64,000 nt of DNA. It comes from Halisarca cf. caerulea. Lineage: Eukaryota; Porifera; Demospongiae; Chondrillida; Halisarcidae. A program made the translations under genes and the position numbers. The DNA is taken from assembly GCA_963170055.1 (NCBI GenBank), contig CAUJGJ010000129.1:926701-990700 (forward strand), written 5' to 3'. Numbering within the stretch: position 1 is the first letter of the stretch; every line of letters starts with the position of its first letter. The notes below the pieces were generated by a model. The model ran no database searches, was not told the origin of the DNA, and saw only the letters and a list, made by a program, of their open reading frames with translations. Shown piece by piece: positions 1-64,000 of the stretch.

Positions 1-12
1 ATGTTGCTTTAG

Positions 13-46473
<46,461 letters not shown>

Positions 46474-46840
46474 ACACAATCTTAGTTAATTATAAGGCTT
46501 ATTTTTAGTGTGACTTTTACCTGTGTATTTTGATCTGAACACAGTAATTATTTGATGACAGTGCCAATTATTGTATGTATAAAGCCCTAGCTCCAATGTT
46601 TGTTTTGATAAGGCATCTGGATATGCAAAGGAGGCTATACGTATATATACGTACATGTATTATACAGATTGAGTACAGTATCTCTGAATCCCAGACTGCA
46701 TGCGTGCATGAATAGTTTTGGTATATACATAGCATTGGCCTTAATTATTATACAAGGTCCATGCATATGCATGCATGCATGTATTGATATACCGCATACA
46801 TGTGGTATATATACAGTAGTTAATTTTTTGAGAGCTTATA

Positions 46841-47648
46841 TACAGTCAAACCTCGTTAGTGAGTACACGTACCTGGGGACCCTCCAAATTGCTACGCACT
46901 ATCAGTAGTACTTGCTAACCATGTAGATTAGTATTATGGGTTTATATGCTGGGGTATCATATCCTTGTACTCCCTAACCAGGTATTATAGAGTAGGGTAG
47001 GGTATCACGGGACGGAGGCTATTTTTAGCCATTACGTGATAGCTTGAACAGCGGCATATCAGGAAGTGTGCGCAAAATTCCAAAATTGTTGTGCAGGTTT
47101 GTTTGCCATTTGTTGACCACACCATCCAATTGCAAACAACTTGGTGGCTGTGACAGTGTAAATGTACACAAGTTACCAACTACTGTATTCCTATCTTAAA
47201 AATGTCTTGAAGAAGCTAAGAAATCAGTGCTCAATTTCAAAGTAGTGATGATAGCACAAAATATAACAAAAACATAAATAAAAAATACATCATCAAAAGC
47301 TAAAAACCTGCTGTTTTCCATGCTAGGAAAAAACTAAATGAAATTTATTGATGACATGAGACAGAGCCCTGTGTGTGAAGAGTTAGCGGCCATTATTAGG
47401 CTTCGCGACCAATAATGGCCTACCCAAGTGTCCCCGAGGCACTCTTTGTATCTTCGCTTATATGCAATGTGAGTCATTGGACTCTATGTTCAATTATAGA
47501 TAATATGTGGCCCTAACTGGAATGCTAATAAATTGTTCTTCAACTTAATCTGTTGCTTCTCTACAATGAAAGACCCTTAGGTGTCCCATAACTCCCCACA
47601 CTACTCTACTCATTATAACAGTGTTCTTACTAACGAGGTTCTACTGTA
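46841..47648. mobile_element. Pogo/Tigger-like MITE, 0.8 kb
   Basis: Begins TACAGTCAAACCTCGTTAGT and ends ACTAACGAGGTTCTACTGTA, TA at the edges. It lies between the two genes. Non-coding. Confidence 0.7.
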
Positions 47649-48129
47649 TTTAAATATGCATATAAGCTTATATGCATTTTTTGAGGATGCACGCATGCAT
47701 ATATGAATTGCGCGCGATTGATCGAGTGCTATTATAATTAATTTGCACACCACGAAAAATTGGTGCATGTATATATAATATAATATATGCATGCATGTTT
47801 GGTAGGCATAGCAGCTGAACAACAGACCCATGTACAATATAGCATGACTGCAGTGTGTATTATGCATGCAATTATAACCACAAATTGTATAAAGAGTGTT
47901 ATATAATTATATATAACTACATATAATTATATAACTTACAATAATAGTAATCAGCACAATTGTTAACTCTCTAAATAATCACTTTGTCATGCAACATCAG
48001 TTCCTCAAATTACTTCATCTCTCCCAGCCCCTCCCCCATACACCTGTTCCTATTCTCCATCATCATATTATTTTGCACCTGTCTCCTGCATGCAACTCCT
48101 GCATGAATGGTGCAAAAAAGCCCTGCATG

Positions 48130-49660
48130 CATGGCTACCATGAAATGCAGTTCAGATATCGATCGATCTGACTTAATTGATAATATTCCATCCCATCTTC
48201 TCAAAGTTTCCCATGCAATCTATATCACTTATCCTCTTGTATCTATCATCAATACTTCGATCTCCTCTCATGCATGGAAGTACAGCTTAATTGGACCTGC
48301 ATGATCGTGACTATATACCTATGAACAACGTATACCATCCTATTTCCATTTAAATTACCGGATTGTATAGTAAGATCCTAGAACATGCATGTCAAAGAAC
48401 ATTAATTCCCATATCATTTTGAGTCCAACTCCCTACTCTACTCCTGCCAATTTGGTTTTTGTTCTGGCTACTGGACCACATGCAAGCCTTTTTCTCTATT
48501 GCACAGATTTGTGGTATATATAATGCACTAGATAACAGACAGCTATAGCGCAGTATGTGGCGGTTCTATTCCTCGATGTCTCAAAAGCCTTTAATATATA
48601 CAGTTAATCATGCACTCTCTTCTCTCTAAGCTTGGATATTGTGGTCTCATTACCTTGTCCCTATTTGGTTCCACTCATATATTTCTGGTCACTCACAGAT
48701 TACTTCCATTAATTGCTGACACTCTTCTCCTGCATAGTTATTACTCTGATGTTCCACAGGGCTCTGTTCTTGGTCCCACTTTGCATGTTCACTGCCTTTA
48801 TAATTTAATGATTTTCTCAATGCCCTTCCTCCTAATTCTACTGTTCTGTTTGCAGATAATACTACCATTTTTGTCACTAGTGAAGATCCCAAGTTGCATG
48901 CATGCAGAATGACTCCCTACAGTCCTGTCCAGACCTTGCAGAAATGCAGATGTTTATATACCAATGGAATTAGACTCAATGCTTCTAAAACCAAGTGTAT
49001 ATGATGATACATTCACCAAGATCCAGGGATCCTCCACCTTTCTAAATATCCACACAAATTAATGGCAGTAGAATTGAGTAGGTAGCCAATTTTTAAAATC
49101 CTGGGTGTGATTATCAGTGACATTCTGTCTTGGTCAATTAAACCATAGATATTCTATACTATAGAATATCTATGATTAAACCACGCACATTGCCTTTGTC
49201 ACTGGAAAACTATTGAAGCATGTAAACTTAAACGGCTCTCCTGGTTTCTCCCTTTTGCACCCCCTTCTTGTTCTCTTCCTCAAATCTTATATTCTTCTGC
49301 ATGTTGGCTACTGCGATGTTGTCTGGGATAGTTGTACACAATAAGACTCAAGTTGTCTACAAAGGCTGCATGGTCAACTATGCTTTACTTGTATAACAAC
49401 AAAGGTTCCACCTGGCTGAGCTCATGTACAAGTGCAAAAACTCTCTTTTATTTCCTATTTGTCTTCCCTTTCTCACTCTCTCACGTAGGTACTGCTCACG
49501 GACAAGAACCCTGCATGCATGGCCAATCTTCCTCTCATCAAGTCCTCCTTCAGTCAGCCCTTCTTCAACTTTGTAGGGACCTCACTGTGGCATTCTCTTC
49601 CTTCTACTGTACATGCTGCTGATTCCTTACCACAATTCTCAAGATTGGCGTACATTTTTA
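48130..49660 (+). mobile_element. LINE reverse-transcriptase relic
   Basis: Blocks in order over broken frames: SDLIDNIPSHLLKVSHAI, then FLDVSKAF-like, NHALLSKLGY, YSDVPQGSVLGPTLH (motif B'), FADNTTIFVT (catalytic motif C), NGIRLNASKTKCI, and a terminal SLWHSLPSTVHAADSLPQFS. This is a CR1/L2/Jockey-like reverse transcriptase and C-terminal domain. Motif C reads FADN, not FADD, and frameshifts abound, so it is dead. A further short - strand fragment with GVPQ lies at about 50170-50240. Confidence 0.8.
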
Positions 49661-49842
49661 TTGCTTCAAACTATAACTGTATGTGCATGATTCTGCATGT
49701 CATTGACTTCTAACAATCTTCATGTGCATGGCTCTGCATGACTAGTTACAATAATTGCTCAAATTGTTTTCTTTTTTCCTTCCTTCTTTCTTGTTGGTTG
49801 TACTGTTTGCAGGGTGTCTGTTGAGCCATTGGCTAAAGGTTT

Positions 49843-49864
49843 CACCCCCCCCCCCCCCCCCCCT
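49843..49864. repeat. Poly-C run
   Basis: About 21 consecutive C, followed by TGAGTAAATGC. Similar G/C runs occur at the tips of the 4.06-5.69 kb palindrome. Confidence 0.9.
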
Positions 49865-50240
49865 GAGTAAATGCTTATCCCATGTTATCCTATCCTGCGT
49901 ATATATTACAGTCACAAATGTGACTGAGGGACAAATCACCATTAATTGTACATAGGCAAAGCCTAAAGGACAAAAACAAAAAGAATTACCTTGAACTATA
50001 ACAGGTGAAATGTGAGTGTGCAGACTATAATATTGAGGGAACCGCACATTTGGCAAAAGAATTATATGGAAAAATAGGCATAAGATGAATTCAAAGATGC
50101 ATATTGTAGGCTTAGGTAATTAATGAAGACATCAAATCCTGAAATGAGTGCGGTTACAAGGTTATTTATATGTATCTAAATCAGGAAAAGAAGAGGGCCG
50201 AGGATATGTCCTGAGGAACACCAGAGATGACAGGTACTTT

Positions 50241-50907
50241 CTTCTGTGACTCTCTAGCCTACAATATACTTAAATCCTTTATGCATGCAATCGTCAGTGC
50301 AGTTTTAATTGGCTGTACGCTTGCTTAAAATTCTTTCAACGCAATTGTCAATCATGCACTCAAGATCTTGCATGAATTTACCTATATTATATCATGCTGC
50401 AAAACAAAAACAGATTGCATGTCTCCACTGGTTTATTGAACTACATCTGATCACACAGTAATTGCATGTGATGTGTCTTCAACTTATCCCATACAAAATT
50501 GGCAGATTCTCCTTCCTCATGCATGATTATCCTCTTCATCGTTCTGACTCCATCCTCTGTCCAATTGTACCATACACCTTGACTATATGGCCATCACCCT
50601 TTAATCTCCATTTTCGTATTATGTTGCCAATGCACATACATGTGGACTCCTGTCTTTTCTCTAAGCTAACCTATATACTTAGAATACTCAACATTGAGTT
50701 AAATTTTGTAGTGTATATCAGAATACAATGCAATTTTTTAGCTAGCAAACTCTCCAGGCAGAGGTAGGCAACATTTCCTTAACTTCATTACCTGAAATAC
50801 CTAATAAAAACGACATAGATGAATTTGACCATGCATTCTCATCTGCATGAATTTACAATAATTGGGGACACAGTTCTCTGTATTGTTTTCTGCTGCAAAT
50901 TACGAAC
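50241..50907. other. Intergenic DNA upstream of FDPS: nothing recognised
   Basis: AT-rich, with small chance frames only. Confidence 0.5.
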
Positions 50908-51046
50908 AGACATTTTCGGGTTTCTTGTCTGGATAACAATCAGCTTTTAACATACACGTTATGTTTTGTACGTATAAACGTCATGCATGTGTATGCTTTA
51001 AAAGCTGATTGTTATCCGCACAAGAAATCCAAAAACGTCTGTATAG
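50908..51046. repeat. Hairpin element 200 bp upstream of FDPS
   Basis: ACAGACATTTTCGGGTTTCT...GATAACAATCAGCTTTTAA pairs with its near complement ending CAAAAACGTCTGT. Arms are about 45 nt around a 35-nt ACGT/CATGCATG-rich centre. It looks like a tiny MITE. Its nearness to the start codon means it may sit in the promoter. Confidence 0.65.
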
Positions 51047-51080
51047 CAATAAGCGAATATAATTATAGTCATCTTATAGT

Positions 51081-51099
51081 CACGTGACATCAACCCAAT
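51081..51099 (+). promoter_or_regulatory. Possible FDPS promoter elements (E-box CACGTG, CCAAT)
   Basis: CACGTG at 51081-51086 and CCAAT at 51095-51099 lie about 150-165 bp before the FDPS ATG. An ACCATGGTCG-type repeat follows (51103-51132). Vertebrate FDPS promoters use NF-Y (CCAAT) with SREBP. Here this is only a positional guess; no TATA box was seen. Confidence 0.25.
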
Positions 51100-51246
51100 C
51101 GAACCATGGTCGAGTGGTCGAACCATGGTCGTGCGGTCGATCACACCAGGTCCTCATAGGAAAGTAGTTAGGAGCATATTATGACCGGCTTTCGAACATT
51201 TTTTCAGTAAGGATTCGATTACACTGTAAAGTCCCTTTTAAGAGCA

Positions 51247-60940
<9,694 letters not shown>

Positions 60941-62610
60941 GTACAGTATTCATAGGATTAATCTTGTACACAGACATTTATCACTATTGTTATGTTCACT
61001 AATTTATAGTATTTATCATTGGCATTGTCCAACATTAATAATTTATTACAATATGCCGTACACTTACATGCAGCTTCAATTGTAGAGTATAATATGAGGT
61101 GCATGGTTGAAGAATGGAACCAAATAAGACAAGCTCGAGGAATTAAAAGAATATGGTTTGCATGATTCGATTATTAGTAATGTTCTGGGAAGTGCAAACT
61201 ATATGTTTATAAATTATACTATAAGTATTATATATAATATACAGTATTGTGAAACCTCTATTAAAGGACACCTCTGATATCAAATTAAAATGCAAATTAA
61301 AACCTTATTAAACAGGACACCTCTGATCTGTCCAGTTAGTTTGAAGTCCCTACACATTGCATGTATATGATATGATATTCGAATCCTCCGAAAAAATTGG
61401 GACACCATATAATACAGGACAGCTTATACTGTGGTCCCAGGGGTGTCACTGTATTTACTTTTGCACTCAACTGTATATCTACTATGATAGTTTACAAAGT
61501 GTATGCAAATTTTGCGTCAAATTTATATATTCAAAGAATTAACACATGCATATACACAGGGTATTTATAACCATCCAGGAATAAAATGCAAAAATGCAAA
61601 CAAGCAACAGACGGTTATAAACACCCTGTGTAGAGCTTGTAAATTGCACCCATGTGCCTGAAAACACCCATGCATATATACATATGTACATGCACATGTA
61701 TAAAGCCGATATATTATAATTATTATTATTATTATATTAGAACACTAGATACAGATAATTATTATTATTACTTATAATGTGCCACATGCAAAACAGCATG
61801 CACTTGGGGGACAAAGCTTAAGCCCAATAGTGAGGCACAAAATAAATACTCTGAGGAAATCAGCTACCAAATCTGTTCTTATAAACATTTATAATAAGAT
61901 AATCTTCATATTGTGGATATCTCACAGGCCAAGTTGAGTAGAATACCCAGTTTGTACTCAGAGATCTGAAGTTGCTAACATGCATGATACTCAAAAATTT
62001 ATGGAATGATTCAAAAACAGATTGTTTTCACCAGCTGGCTTAATGTATTGCATCTGATTAGCCAATGCATGTAGCTGCATCTTCTATTTCATTGGTATAC
62101 TCCTTTCTCTTGGTATGACAGCCTCAGGTACAGATATTTAGTCAGGAAGTACATCGAATTGGAAATGATGCATGAGCAGAGTGCAGCTGTCATCTTGTCC
62201 GCGACGTGCTCAGATTATTCAACTCTATCCTGTATTCACAGTTTGTGGCATGCTAGGTTCTGTATACAAGCATTGACAGTTACTTTATTATTTATTCATC
62301 AATTAATTCTCTTGCTTTTTTCTTGTCTGCACCAGTTATTTCTTTTGCCCTATATGTCTTGCATGTCTATAATATGCTTTGTGCTACAGTATACTTTGTG
62401 CGGACAAGATAACAGCTGCTTTCTGCTCATCATTTATGATTCGATGTACTTCCTGGCTAAATAACTGTACCAAAAGCTGTTGTAGCTCCTCCCATACTGC
62501 ACACCTCAGCATGCAATCAATAACTCACATCCTGCATTCCCACACTGTCCTGTGTGCCCTATTTGGCATGATGTACTTTAATCGTTGAAGTGGAATTGAG
62601 ATAATACAGT
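60941..62610. other. Downstream of FDPS: small MITEs only
   Basis: 61242-61455 is a pogo-like MITE remnant (CAGTATTGTGAAACCTCTAT ... GGTGTCACTGTA). 61553-61637 is an 85-bp palindromic element (ACACAGGGTATTTATAACCA / complement). ATT runs lie near 61710-61770. No AATAAA was seen close to the FDPS stop. Confidence 0.5.
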
Positions 62611-62611
62611 A

Positions 62612-62788
62612 AAATCTCGCTAATTAGAACCATGATAATTAGAATTTATCTGCCTTAATTCAATGATGAATGTACGGTTCCTAATGTATGGAGTACATAT
62701 GTGGCTGGCTAATTAGAACATACGGATAACTAGTCTAAGAACTTATGTACCGGAAAATTAAGATTCTAATTAAAGAGATTTTACTGTA
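62612..62788. mobile_element. Pogo-like MITE, 177 bp
   Basis: Starts TACAGTAAAATCTCGCTAAT and ends with the near complement AGAGATTTTACTGTA, TA edges. Confidence 0.65.
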
Positions 62789-62844
62789 TTAATTATATCA
62801 ATGCAAAGTACTGGGATATGTAATATTTATAATTATATTATATA

Positions 62845-64000
62845 TAGGATATATGGGATAGGAATCTTATTTAGTCTGGGGAGCCAATAGCCTGAGGCTA
62901 CTATAAAGGCACCAAGAAGGTAAAAGCAAACATACAAGAAAAGATATACAAAGCAAGGGATATAAATTAAAGAAAATGAAATAAAAGTGATCAATGTCTC
63001 ATTCAAAAACATGCAAGCAAACAATGATTATTAAATATAATGCTGATCAAATACAGTAACAAAATTTTTTTAAGTTATCAAGAATTGACATGGAATATAC
63101 AAATTTCATGCAAATAATACAAATTTCATGCAAATAATACAAATTTGGGGAGAAATCAGCAGTTATGTTGATAAAAGTCCTTAATTAGCTAGCCTATTGA
63201 AGGATTGAGGATGTACACCAAGGTATTTGAAGACCCAAACTTGCTCTATTTTCATACCTCTCTATGGGCTCATGAGTGTAGAAGCATGCACTTGGTTTTC
63301 AAAGTGTTCAGTTTGAGTCCGTTCTTTAAATTGCAATCCACAAAGTTACTAAGGACAGACAGAGTTGGAGAGAAGAGTGGAGAGTGGAAAGGTTGCTACT
63401 GATAATATAGATAGCAGTATCATCAGCGAAGAGAATAACAGAATCTGAAGGTAAGACAGAGGGAAGATCATTGATGAAAGCAGAAAAAAGGGAAGGGCCA
63501 AGCACAGAACCTTGAGGTACACCCGAAGTTGGAAATCCAGGCATAGAGAAGGAATCAACAACATGAGTAACCTGAGAGTGATTTGATAAGTAAGACTGAA
63601 ACCAAGAAGTAGTAGAGGAGGATAGGCCAAGTTGGGAGAGTTTGGTCAGAAGAAGATTATATGGTCTACTGTGTCGAAGGCTTTGGAAATATCAGATTCT
63701 AGAAAGACAACACTAACATATTGTTTTCTGTCAAGGGCTTTGTACCAGTCATCTAGCAGTGCAGGAGAAGTGTCTGTGTAGAGTGGTTAGGACGGAAGCC
63801 AGATTGGTAGGGAACGAGAAGATCATTTTGATGAAGATACGAAGAAAGTTGTTCTTGAACACATTTCTCTAGGATTTTACTGCATACCGGAAGTAAGGAT
63901 ATGGGTCGGTAGTTGGAAGGAGAAACGTGATCGCCACCTTTGTGAATTGGCTTAATCCAAGTGCACTTCCAGGGTTGGGGAAAAACAGCTAGAGGAGGAG
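62845..64000 (-). mobile_element. LINE 3' part with reverse transcriptase (continues past window)
   Basis: On the - strand, from the window edge: WIKPIHKGGDHVSPSNYRPI, then the motif A region, then SGVPQGSVLGPSLFSAFIND and ILFADDTAIYI (intact FADD), then NALKTKCMLL-like with frame breaks, ending near 63190. A 3' tail follows with a TAGCCTCAGGCTA stem-loop at about 62880-62915. CR1/L2-like by motif wording. The intact FADD and the long readable blocks make this the youngest LINE in the window, but shifts are present. Confidence 0.8.

Overview
This is eukaryotic nuclear DNA, almost certainly from an invertebrate animal. Coding information is split into short exons with GT/AG introns (the smallest about 60 nt), and intronic and intergenic DNA is packed with transposon remnants and (CA)n tracts. 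Nothing bacterial (operons, Shine-Dalgarno sites, CRISPR) is present. A sponge or another marine invertebrate fits the mix of short ancestral introns and the Crypton, Helitron, MULE-like, Tc1-like and LINE relics, but the species cannot be fixed from the sequence.

Two host genes, both on the + strand, can be rebuilt with consistent splice phases. (1) 13-46473: the 3' part of a HELZ-like superfamily-1 RNA helicase (19 visible exons, 827 visible residues plus stop; the 5' end lies before the window). It shows a beta-barrel region, Walker A GPFGCGKT, the DEAA box, motifs III to VI and a low-complexity C-terminal tail. (2) 51247-60940: a complete farnesyl diphosphate synthase gene (FDPS; 9 coding exons, 349 aa) with both aspartate-rich motifs. 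It has a Cys where animal enzymes usually have the first of two Phe that limit product length.

Most other DNA is mobile. Region by region: 850-3470, a dispersed repeat split by a 2.4-kb MULE-like element carrying a SWIM zinc-finger ORF, with a 10-bp target duplication and a related empty site at about 28.57-28.74 kb. 4.06-5.69 kb, a giant palindrome. 6.36-7.34 and 30.1-31.04 kb, Tc1-like elements. 12.9-14.8 kb, a Crypton-type tyrosine recombinase relic (- strand) with a 36-bp minisatellite, itself hit by a SINE. 15.9-18.3 and 26.4-28.0 kb, inverted copies of a Helitron-helicase-containing unit that flank the DEAA exon. 21.7-23.2 kb, a LINE split by a TIR element. 24.28-26.29 kb, a 2-kb palindrome of two Tc1-like copies. 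28.74-29.68 kb, a TIR element enclosing a broken RecQ-like helicase fragment. 36.6-37.9 kb, a decayed transposon ORF. 40.8-41.6 kb, a fold-back unit with a tRNA-like sequence. 46.8-50.3 kb (intergenic), a pogo-like MITE and a LINE. 56.18-57.68 kb (FDPS intron), another MULE-like element. 62.8-64.0 kb, the 3' part of a LINE on the - strand.

The two genes are not functionally linked in any way the sequence shows: one is an RNA helicase, the other an isoprenoid enzyme. The themes most worth following are related MULE-like elements that carry gene pieces, a SINE that shares its 3' tail with a LINE in the same window, and the altered chain-length position of the FDPS.
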